Source of the DNA: CAZHTS01 sp964535315
GTDB taxonomy: Bacteria > Chloroflexota > Anaerolineae > Anaerolineales > Anaerolineaceae
Reading direction: 5' to 3'
Length of the DNA stretch: 11,154 nucleotides
NCBI GenBank assembly: GCA_964535315.1
Contig: CAZHTS010000121.1
Span: forward strand, 1-11,154
Positions 5,593-11,154 of the stretch are shown in pieces (positions within the stretch are counted from its first letter, which is position 1; every line of letters begins with the position of its first letter). A program made the position numbers and the translations under genes. The notes beneath the pieces are model-generated. The model saw only the letters and a list, made by a program, of their open reading frames with translations. It made no database searches and was not told where the DNA came from.

Positions 5593-6534
5593 ATGGAACG
5601 AGCAGCCGGTAGAACGAGAGGTCACAAACCTTTTCCTACGCATATCCTGGTTTTTCTGGGCCCACCGCTGATCCTTTACACCATTTTCATGACCCTCCCC
5701 CTGTTTGACTCCCTGCGGCTCAGCCTGTATCTCACGCTGCCGGATGGGACGGAGGTGTTCAACGGTTTTGGGAACTTCGTCAAGCTGTTTACCAGCGACC
5801 TGTGGGCGCCCCACTTCTGGGGAGCCTTCAAGAACAACCTGATCTTTTTTGCCTTTCATACCTGCGTGCAAAACACGGTTGGTTTGCTGCTGGCCATCCT
5901 GTTGACCAAACCTAATCTGCGCCTGCGCGGTTTTTACCGCACGGTGTTGTTTATGCCGACCATGCTGTCGTACGTGATCGTCGGTTTTGTCTGGAAGCTG
6001 ATCGTCAGCCCGGTGTGGGGCGTGGCGGAGGGCATCCTGGGCGTGTTTGGGCTGCAACAGTTTTTGCAGCCCTGGCTGGGGATGCAAGGCCCCGCCCTGG
6101 TGGTCGTTTCTTTAATCTCGGTCTGGCAATTTACCGGCATCCCGATGATGCTGTTTTACGCCGCACTGATCACCATTCCCAACGAGCTGGTCGAAGCGGC
6201 CTGTGTGGATGGCGCCAACGCCTGGCAGATCTTCTGGAAGATCAAGTTCCCGCTGATCCTGCCGACCGTGGGCGTGGTCGAAATCCTCACTTTTATCGGT
6301 AACTTTAACAGTTTTGACTTGATCTACGTCATGCAGGGCGCCACCGGTGCGCCGAATTATTCCACCGATCTGCTCGGTACGTTCTTCTTCCGGACGTTTT
6401 CGGGACACGGCACGAGCATGGGCAACCCGACTATGGGCACCACCATCGCCACGGTGACGTTTCTGATCATCATGGCGGGGGTTGTCCTGTATATGCTGGG
6501 CTGGCAGCGCCGGGTGACGTCTTACGAGTTGTGA
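5593..6534 (+). CDS. ABC sugar transporter permease (MalF/UgpA type)
   Basis: This 313-residue inner-membrane protein has about six hydrophobic segments, the first at residues 18-38. The EAA loop that docks to the ATPase lies at 201-220 (EAACVDGANAWQIFWKIKFP) and is well conserved. Length and order fit the first permease of CUT1 importers. The start at 5593 is preferred over 5506, which would lie inside the intercistronic hairpin; a purine-rich GGAAAGAGAAG precedes it. It follows the binding protein by 115 bp and precedes the second permease by 12 bp. The ATPase is not encoded nearby and is probably a shared MsmK/UgpC-type subunit from elsewhere. Confidence 0.92.
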   Translation: MERAAGRTRGHKPFPTHILVFLGPPLILYTIFMTLPLFDSLRLSLYLTLPDGTEVFNGFGNFVKLFTSDLWAPHFWGAFKNNLIFFAFHTCVQNTVGLLLAILLTKPNLRLRGFYRTVLFMPTMLSYVIVGFVWKLIVSPVWGVAEGILGVFGLQQFLQPWLGMQGPALVVVSLISVWQFTGIPMMLFYAALITIPNELVEAACVDGANAWQIFWKIKFPLILPTVGVVEILTFIGNFNSFDLIYVMQGATGAPNYSTDLLGTFFFRTFSGHGTSMGNPTMGTTIATVTFLIIMAGVVLYMLGWQRRVTSYEL

Positions 6535-6546
6535 TGGGGTGATGCG

Positions 6547-7401
6547 ATGAAACGATCTTTCGTGGTCTCTCAAAAAATCCTGCGCGCCGTCGATACCGTC
6601 GGCACCCACGTCGTGCTGTGTTGTTTTTCCATCGTGGCGCTTTTTCCCATCTGCCTGGTGATCTTGAATTCTTTTAAGACGCGCAAGGCCATTTTTGGCC
6701 ATCCCTTCAGCCTGCCGCTCGACGGTATGTTCTCGCTGGTGGGGTACACCAAAGTGCTTTCCAGCACCAACTTTCCGCTGTACTTTTATAACAGCATGAT
6801 AGTGTCCTTGCTGTCGATGTTCTTGATTTTGTTGCTCGGCGCCATGGTGGCCTTTGCGCTTTCCGAATACCGCTTTCCCGGCAACGCCCTGGTCGGGCTG
6901 TATCTGATGGCGGGGATTATGATCCCCATCCGCCTGGGCACGGTCAGCATTATGCGCATCATCCACTCGATGGGGTTGATCAACACGTTGACCGCCCTGA
7001 TCGTGGTCAACGTGGCCTCCGGGCTGCCGGTGGCGGTGTTCATTTTGCAGCAGTTCATGCGTCAGGTGCCGGTGGAAATGAAGGACGCGGCGCGCATCGA
7101 CGGCGCCAGCGAGTATCGTATTTTTGCTCTGGTGCTGCCGCTGGTCAAGCCGGCCATCGCCACTGTGGCGGTGTATTCCATCATCCCCATCTGGAACGAC
7201 CTGTGGTTCCCGCTCATCCTGGCGCCCTCGGAGGCGACCAAGACGCTCACGCTGGGCGCCCAGCAGTTCATGGGCCAGTACATCGTGGACTGGAATTCTG
7301 TCCTCTCGTCGCTGACTTTGGCGATCCTGCCGGTGCTGATCCTGTACGTGTTGTTCTCACGCCAGTTGATCGGCGGCCTGACCCAGGGCGCCATCAAATA
7401 A
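6547..7401 (+). CDS. ABC sugar transporter permease (MalG/UgpE type)
   Basis: This 284-residue membrane protein is the second CUT1 permease. It has a hydrophobic first segment (residues 20-41), the family-typical NSFKTRKAIF loop after it, and the EAA loop at 177-202, including KDAARIDGASEYRIF and the P-x3-P that follows. It forms the channel heterodimer with the preceding permease. The two genes are 12 bp apart and the nagA ATG is 15 bp further on, so the four genes are one operon. GGGGTG just before the ATG is a weak ribosome site, so coupling from the upstream gene is likely. Confidence 0.92.
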   Translation: MKRSFVVSQKILRAVDTVGTHVVLCCFSIVALFPICLVILNSFKTRKAIFGHPFSLPLDGMFSLVGYTKVLSSTNFPLYFYNSMIVSLLSMFLILLLGAMVAFALSEYRFPGNALVGLYLMAGIMIPIRLGTVSIMRIIHSMGLINTLTALIVVNVASGLPVAVFILQQFMRQVPVEMKDAARIDGASEYRIFALVLPLVKPAIATVAVYSIIPIWNDLWFPLILAPSEATKTLTLGAQQFMGQYIVDWNSVLSSLTLAILPVLILYVLFSRQLIGGLTQGAIK

Positions 7402-7416
7402 AAACAGGAGTCTTTG

Positions 7417-8577
7417 ATGATTACCGCAATCTTTGCCGATCGTATTTTGCTGCCGGAACGTGTCCTGCATCGCGGCGTGATCCTGATCCAGGATGGCTGC
7501 ATTACTGCGGTGAGCGAGCAGGCCGGTTTTGAGCTTCCTGAGCGGGTGGAGCGGCTGGACGCGATCAACTGCACGATTGCGCCGGGGTTTATTGATTTAC
7601 ACAACCACGGCGCAGTGGGGGTGGAATTCGTCGAGGGTTCGCCCGAGGCGGTGGCTAAAATTGCCGCGTTTTACACCCGGCACGGCGTCACCGGCTTTCT
7701 GGCCGGGATCGGCGGGGATGCGCAGGCCATCGAATGCGGGATCGAGGCGGTGCTGGCTTACCAGCGCAGCGAGGCGGCCGCCCGCAACGCCACGCTGCTG
7801 GGCATCCACCTGGAGGGGCCGTTTATCAACCCGCAGTTCTGCGGGGCGTTTACCCCCGAATCGATCGTCCCGGCAGACGCCGGGCTGTTTGAGCGCTATT
7901 ACCAGCTCAGCCAGGGCCAGATTCGCATGGTCACCCTGGCGCCGGAACTGCCGGGCGCTGAGGCAGTCGTCCGTCTGGCGGTCAGCCACGGCGTGGCGCC
8001 TTCGGCCGGGCATTCCAACGCCACCCAGGCCGAACTGGTCGCCGCCACCGGCTGGGGGGTGAGCCATATCACCCACACCTACAATGCCATGCGTCCGTTG
8101 AACCACCGCGAGCCGGGCATCCTGGGGGCGGCGCTGGTCGAGCCGGGTTTGAGCGCCGAGATCATCGCCGACGGCATCCACGTTCACCCGGCGATGGTGC
8201 GTTTGCTGCTGCGCGCCCGCGGCGCCGACGGCGTGTGTCTGGTGACCGATTCGGTCGGGGCGGCGGGCATGCCGGATGGTTCGTATCATTTTGAGGGCCA
8301 GGACGTGGTAGTCGCCAATCACTCCGTGCGCCTGGGCGACGGTACGCTGTGCGGGAGCATGTTGACGATGGCGCAGGGCGTGAAGAACCTGGTAAATTTC
8401 CAGGCGGCCTCGCTGCTCGAGGCGTCGATTGCGGCCAGCCGCACCCCGGCGCGGGCTATCGGCCTGGAGCGTAAGGGCGCGATTGCGGCGGGGATGGACG
8501 CAGACCTGGTGGCGCTGGACGATGGGCTAAACGTGCGCTGGACGATGATCGGCGGGCGGGTGGTTTACCGCCGTTAG
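7417..8577 (+). CDS. nagA: N-acetylglucosamine-6-phosphate deacetylase
   Basis: This 386-residue cytoplasmic amidohydrolase converts GlcNAc-6-P to glucosamine-6-P and acetate. Family landmarks are intact: GFIDLHNHG with His62 and His64 as metal ligands of the HxH type, HLEGPF with Glu133, AGHSNA with His199, THTYNAM with His220, ADGIHVHP (251-258), and LVTDSVGAAG with the catalytic Asp278. The C-terminal DADLVALDDGL...MIGGRVVY is the usual small beta domain. The start is the ATG at 7417, with ACAGGAG at 7404-7410; a TTG codon directly before it is a worse fit. It is the last gene of the transporter operon. Its substrate needs a GlcNAc kinase after ABC import, and the convergent ROK gene is the only candidate here. 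No nagB is in the window. Confidence 0.95.
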   Translation: MITAIFADRILLPERVLHRGVILIQDGCITAVSEQAGFELPERVERLDAINCTIAPGFIDLHNHGAVGVEFVEGSPEAVAKIAAFYTRHGVTGFLAGIGGDAQAIECGIEAVLAYQRSEAAARNATLLGIHLEGPFINPQFCGAFTPESIVPADAGLFERYYQLSQGQIRMVTLAPELPGAEAVVRLAVSHGVAPSAGHSNATQAELVAATGWGVSHITHTYNAMRPLNHREPGILGAALVEPGLSAEIIADGIHVHPAMVRLLLRARGADGVCLVTDSVGAAGMPDGSYHFEGQDVVVANHSVRLGDGTLCGSMLTMAQGVKNLVNFQAASLLEASIAASRTPARAIGLERKGAIAAGMDADLVALDDGLNVRWTMIGGRVVYRR

Positions 8578-8590
8578 CCGCTTACAGCGG
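8578..8590. other. Small hairpin spanning the nagA/ROK-kinase convergent ends
   Basis: CCGCT-TAC-AGCGG forms a 5-bp stem covering the stop codon of the minus-strand gene. The two genes are only 4 bp apart and no strong terminator is visible, so read-through and antisense overlap between the operon ends are likely. Confidence 0.3.
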
Positions 8591-9559
8591 GAAGCGTTGT
8601 GGCAGCGCCTGGTGGAAGACCAGGCAGGCGGCGCCCAGGGCGCTGGACTCCTGCCCGGAGGGGACGATTTTTAGATCGGCGTAGTACACGTCGACGACGC
8701 GGTTCTTTAACTGATCCAGGGCCACCGGCACCAGCAGATCGAAGGCAGCCATGCCCAGGCCGCCGCCGATGACTACGGCCGCCGGGTTGAGGAACGACAG
8801 GTAGGCGGAGAGCAGGATGGACAGGACGTGCCCGCCCTCGGTCATCACCGCCTGCGCCAGCGGGTCGCCGCGCCGGGCGGCGTCCAGGATGTTCTGGGTG
8901 GAGAGGGCGGGGCTGTCGGTCAGGCGGGTGGCCAGGCGGCCTTCGGCCAGCAGGCGGCGCGTCAGCGCCAGCAGGCCGTAGCCCGACAGGATTTCTTCGG
9001 CGGTGTCTTGCGGGCCGTTGGCGGTCAGTGCTTTGCTCTCGCGCCACAACGAGTAGTACCCGCACTGGCCGGCCAGATTGCGCTCGCCGGTGATGAGCTG
9101 GCCGGAGGCGATCAACCCGGCGCTCAGCCCGGAGCCAATCGACAGGTACAGCAGGTTCTGGCAGCCGCGGGCGGCGCCGAAGTAGTATTCACCCAGAGTG
9201 CTGGCAAAGGAGTCCATCTGGGTGAAGAGCGGCAAATCGTCGTCGAGGCGCTGGCGCAGCTGGCTCAAGAGCGGCACCTGATACCAGGCCAGGTTGGAGG
9301 CGTCGAGCACCACCCCGCTGTTCGGATCGACGAAGCCCGGCACGCCGAGGCCGGCCCCGCACAATACGCCGGGGGTACGCCCGGCCAGGGCGGTGAGCGT
9401 CTGAATTTCGCCGGCCAGGCGCCGGATGACCGCCGGGACGCCTTCGCTGGCCTGTGTTGGTATCTGGCGTTGGGCCAGCACTTCGCCCTGGTCGTTTACC
9501 AACGCCGAAGCGATTTTGGTCGCACCGAGGTCTATTCCGATGGCAAGGTTATTTTTCAT
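8582..9559 (-). CDS. Atypical ROK-family sugar-kinase-like protein
   Basis: This 325-residue protein is a ROK-family member without a DNA-binding domain, as in ROK hexokinases. The phosphate-binding DLGATK (10-15), the GLGVPGFVDPNSG segment (70-82) and the probable catalytic-base Asp116 (QMDSFASTLGE) are present, and GSG (142-144) stands for the usual GTG. However, the sugar/zinc motif normally reading GExGH is GQCGY at 164-168, so Glu is Gln and His is Tyr. The CxCGxxGC zinc motif that should follow is missing: residues 169-195 hold no such cysteines. In studied ROK kinases these residues bind sugar and zinc and matter for activity. It may be a GlcNAc kinase that works in another way, or a sensor or inactive paralogue. 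It is convergent with nagA, divergent from the ROK repressor gene, and has its own strong promoter. Confidence 0.85.
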   Translation of the reverse strand: MKNNLAIGIDLGATKIASALVNDQGEVLAQRQIPTQASEGVPAVIRRLAGEIQTLTALAGRTPGVLCGAGLGVPGFVDPNSGVVLDASNLAWYQVPLLSQLRQRLDDDLPLFTQMDSFASTLGEYYFGAARGCQNLLYLSIGSGLSAGLIASGQLITGERNLAGQCGYYSLWRESKALTANGPQDTAEEILSGYGLLALTRRLLAEGRLATRLTDSPALSTQNILDAARRGDPLAQAVMTEGGHVLSILLSAYLSFLNPAAVVIGGGLGMAAFDLLVPVALDQLKNRVVDVYYADLKIVPSGQESSALGAACLVFHQALPQRFPL

Positions 9560-9643
9560 GGCTTCTTTTTTGCATCCTGGCTTTTGTTAAGAACTGAAAT
9601 CCGGTAAAATGAGTCTGGATAGGTTGTGCGACCGCAAAGATAT

Positions 9644-9656
9644 TGCCAAAATGGAA
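9644..9656. promoter_or_regulatory. TGCC-N5-GGAA site after the kinase-like gene start point
   Basis: Read on the gene's own strand this is TTCC-ATTTT-GGCA, within a longer ATTGCC-N5-GGAAAT near-palindrome on the plus strand. It lies at about +8 to +20 from the predicted start, one base different from the placement of 4038-4050 at the transporter promoter. Confidence 0.45.
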
Positions 9657-9670
9657 ATAAATATACATTC

Positions 9671-9699
9671 ATTTTAGTGATTCACAGCCGGTTTGTCAA
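9671..9699 (-). promoter_or_regulatory. Strong promoter of the ROK kinase-like gene
   Basis: On the minus strand a perfect TTGACA (9699-9694) is followed after 17 bp by TAAAAT (9676-9671). Transcription from near 9664 gives an untranslated leader of about 105 bases. Hexamers and spacing are nearly the same as in the transporter promoter. Confidence 0.75.
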
Positions 9700-9730
9700 G
9701 AAAAACAGGCGCAAAACCGGAGAACCAGGC

Positions 9731-9746
9731 CTTTTTGAGCAAAAAG
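9731..9746. promoter_or_regulatory. CTTTTTG-AG-CAAAAAG palindrome between the ROK genes
   Basis: This is a perfect inverted repeat with 7-bp arms and a 2-bp centre. The centre at 9738.5 is 62.5 bp upstream of the -10 of the kinase-like gene. Twelve of its bases are identical to 3950-3961, which sits at the same distance from the transporter -10. Confidence 0.55.
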
Positions 9747-9770
9747 CCATGACTTTTTCAAGCGATTGTG

Positions 9771-9806
9771 TTATTATTTGAGGGTAATAAATTCCTATAG
9801 GGAATT
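9771..9806. promoter_or_regulatory. Two inverted repeats just before the ROK repressor gene
   Basis: TTATTA (9771-9776) and TAATAA (9785-9790) flank 8 bp. AATTCC (9790-9795) and GGAATT (9801-9806) flank 5 bp, the latter a perfect AATTCC-N5-GGAATT. They lie 17-52 bases before the ATG, in the expected promoter and start region, so autoregulation is likely. No clear -35/-10 pair could be fixed; TATAGG at 9796-9801 is a possible -10. Confidence 0.45.
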
Positions 9807-9822
9807 AAGTTAAAGGGCCGTT

Positions 9823-11064
9823 ATGAAGCGAATGAACAGTTCACCTGCAAAAACCACCACCCCCGATTTGCGCAAAGGGCAAAACCTGTTGGATTTGCGC
9901 GACGTCAACCTGAATGTATTGCTTTCGGCTATTTGGGAGAACGCTCCGATCCCGCGCGTGGAACTGGCGCAGCGCACCGGGCTGGCGCCTTCTTCGATCA
10001 CGCGCCTCATCCGCCAGTTGAGCGCCGAGGGGTTGATCATTGAGACCGGCAAGGCGCAGTCGAGCGGCGGACGCCAGCCGGTTCTGATCGCCCCCAACCC
10101 GGACGCCGGGGTGATCGTCAGCCTGGATTTGAGCAGCAGCAAGATCCGCGGCGGCATCTTCGATGCTGCCAATCAGGTGATTTGCGAGGTGGAGAAGCCG
10201 TTCGAGGGTCTGGGCCCCGAGACGATCGAGAAGCAAATGGTGCTGATGGTGCGTTCGCTGTTGGATGAGCCCCAGGTGCAGGGGCGCAAGCTGTTGGGGG
10301 TGGGGGTCAGTTCGCCGGGGATCGTCAACGGCGACGTGCATCTCAGCCACACGCTCAAACTGCGTGATTTCCCCTTGAAGAAGATCCTCGAAGACGCCTT
10401 CAACGTGCTGGTGATCGTGCAGAACGATTCGTACGTGGCGGCGTTGGCGGAAAAGTATTACGGTGCCGGGCGCGGGCTGGACGATTTTATGTATCTGCTG
10501 CTCTCGGACGGTGTTGGGGCGGGGCTGATTTTGAACGGCGAAGTGTATAAGGGCCCGTTGCAGTCTGCCGGCGAGGTTGGGCACACCATTGTGGAACGCG
10601 CCGGCGCGGTGTGTGGGTGTGGAAAACGCGGCTGCCTGGAAACGGTGGCGTCGCGCCCGGCCATTTTGAGCCAGGCCCAGCGCATCCTGGATTACGATCA
10701 GGACAAGATTCTGACCGGTCTGATCGGCAGCACGCCGTCACAGGCGCTGACGCTGCCCGTGCTGAAAGAGGCGGCGGAATTGGGCAGCGCCGGGGCGATC
10801 GAGGTTATCCAGGTGGTGACCGATGCGGTGGGGCTGGCGGTGGTGAATGCGGTCACCGTTTTGGGGATGCGGGCGGTGATTGTGGGCGGCGATGTGCCCC
10901 AACACCTGGGGCCGCTGTTCTTCGAAAATCTCGGGCGGGCGGTCAAAAAGTACAACCGCCAGTTCCAGGAGATCGAGTTGATCCAGGCGCAGCTGGATTG
11001 GCGGGCGTTTTTGCAAAGCATCAGCATGCTGACCCTGCAGCGGATCATCGGCATCAATTTGTAA
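9823..11064 (+). CDS. ROK-family transcriptional repressor (NagC/XylR-like)
   Basis: This 413-residue protein has the length and layout of ROK repressors. An N-terminal winged helix spans about residues 32-90 (IPRVELAQRTGLAPSSITRLIRQLSAEGLI, then SSGGRQPVLI). A ROK sugar-binding domain follows. The sugar/zinc motif is complete: GEVGH (Glu251, His254) and CGCGKRGC (Cys264, Cys266, Cys271), with Asp202 in QND. The phosphate loop is broken: the place of DxGxTK reads DLSSSK (102-107), as expected for a regulator that binds sugar but does not phosphorylate it. AAAGGG precedes the ATG at 9823. It most likely senses GlcNAc or its phosphate and controls the transporter-nagA operon, the kinase-like gene and itself; this rests on context and shared sites. 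Confidence 0.92.
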   Translation: MKRMNSSPAKTTTPDLRKGQNLLDLRDVNLNVLLSAIWENAPIPRVELAQRTGLAPSSITRLIRQLSAEGLIIETGKAQSSGGRQPVLIAPNPDAGVIVSLDLSSSKIRGGIFDAANQVICEVEKPFEGLGPETIEKQMVLMVRSLLDEPQVQGRKLLGVGVSSPGIVNGDVHLSHTLKLRDFPLKKILEDAFNVLVIVQNDSYVAALAEKYYGAGRGLDDFMYLLLSDGVGAGLILNGEVYKGPLQSAGEVGHTIVERAGAVCGCGKRGCLETVASRPAILSQAQRILDYDQDKILTGLIGSTPSQALTLPVLKEAAELGSAGAIEVIQVVTDAVGLAVVNAVTVLGMRAVIVGGDVPQHLGPLFFENLGRAVKKYNRQFQEIELIQAQLDWRAFLQSISMLTLQRIIGINL

Positions 11065-11065
11065 C

Positions 11066-11081
11066 GCCGGCGGACGCCGGC
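11066..11081 (+). other. GC-rich hairpin directly after the ROK repressor stop
   Basis: GCCGGCG and CGCCGGC form a 7-bp stem around two bases, beginning 2 bases after the TAA. No T-run follows, so termination would be weak or factor-dependent. Confidence 0.4.
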
Positions 11082-11113
11082 CGCGCCCCGCATCCTACGG
11101 CAGACACCCACAC

Positions 11114-11154
11114 ATGCCCCCGCCGCGTATCTACCACGCCTCCCGCACCCAGAC
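11114..11154 (+). CDS. Possible start of a downstream gene (partial)
   Basis: An ATG at 11114 opens a frame that runs off the window, reading MPPPRIYHASRTQ. Composition is plausible for a real N terminus, but there is no visible ribosome site and too few residues to assign a family. Confidence 0.25.
   Translation, partial: MPPPRIYHASRTQ

Noticed and set aside
6112..6966. A 284-codon minus-strand open frame across both permease genes
   Set aside because: The product is rich in His, Gln and Asp and has no recognisable domain; the plus strand has conserved EAA-loop permeases.
8828..9607. A 259-codon plus-strand open frame antisense to the ROK kinase-like gene
   Set aside because: The product is repetitive Gly/Ala/Gln-rich sequence without motifs, while the minus-strand frame has the ROK ATP loop and a strong promoter.
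9560..9664. A riboswitch such as a GlcN-6-P or other sensor in the long leader of the kinase-like gene
   Set aside because: No conserved aptamer pattern or strong stems could be recognised in the leader; the operator-like site explains its start better.
9688..9720. CCGGTTT (9688-9694) and AAACCGG (9714-9720) inverted repeat around the kinase-like -35 box
   Set aside because: Seven-base arms with a 19-base gap are weak evidence, and no copy exists at the matched transporter promoter. It could be chance.

Overview
The window is about 11.2 kb of moderately GC-rich bacterial DNA, densely coding on both strands. It holds ten complete protein genes and two possible gene fragments at the edges. The best guess at the host is a member of the Chloroflexota, perhaps an Anaerolineae-type bacterium. 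The grounds are a CUT1 sugar-binding lipoprotein with a long Ala/Pro linker after the lipobox cysteine, transporter operons without their own ATPase, and the mix of ROK, NagA, hemerythrin and Crp/Fnr genes. This is an impression from gene style and cannot be proved here.

Left part (1-2492): an alpha/beta hydrolase gene runs rightward and meets a leftward hemerythrin-like (HHE) gene. A perfect 19-bp hairpin terminator separates the two stop codons. The hemerythrin gene is divergent from a Crp/Fnr-family regulator. Their 110-bp spacer carries a TTGCG-N4-CGCAA palindrome with the geometry of an FNR box. The palindrome lies where a class II activator would sit for the hemerythrin promoter.

Middle-left (2521-3797, minus strand): a MarR-family regulator gene overlaps a DegV/FakB-like fatty-acid-binding protein gene by 13 bp. 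A 17-bp palindrome covers the -10 region of their promoter. This pair is visibly more AT-rich than its neighbours.

Right part (3798-11064): an amino-sugar module. A near-consensus promoter drives a substrate-binding lipoprotein, two MalF/MalG-type permeases and N-acetylglucosamine-6-phosphate deacetylase (nagA). Convergent to these is a ROK-family kinase-like gene, and divergent from that gene is a ROK-family repressor with an N-terminal winged helix. The implied route is ABC import of GlcNAc or a GlcNAc-containing sugar, phosphorylation, then deacetylation to glucosamine-6-P. No transporter ATPase and no glucosamine-6-P deaminase are in the window. The kinase-like ROK protein has lost the conserved sugar- and zinc-binding residues, while the repressor keeps them and has lost the phosphate loop.

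The most notable non-coding signal is a matched architecture of the transporter and kinase promoters. Both have a TTTG-N2-CAAA palindrome centred exactly 62.5 bp upstream of the -10 hexamer. Both have a TTCC-N5-GG(C/A)A near-palindrome just after the predicted transcription start. Related palindromes lie upstream of the transporter promoter and in front of the repressor gene, which suggests an undescribed ROK operator system, possibly with DNA looping. No CRISPR, tRNA, rRNA, insertion sequence or phage gene was seen.
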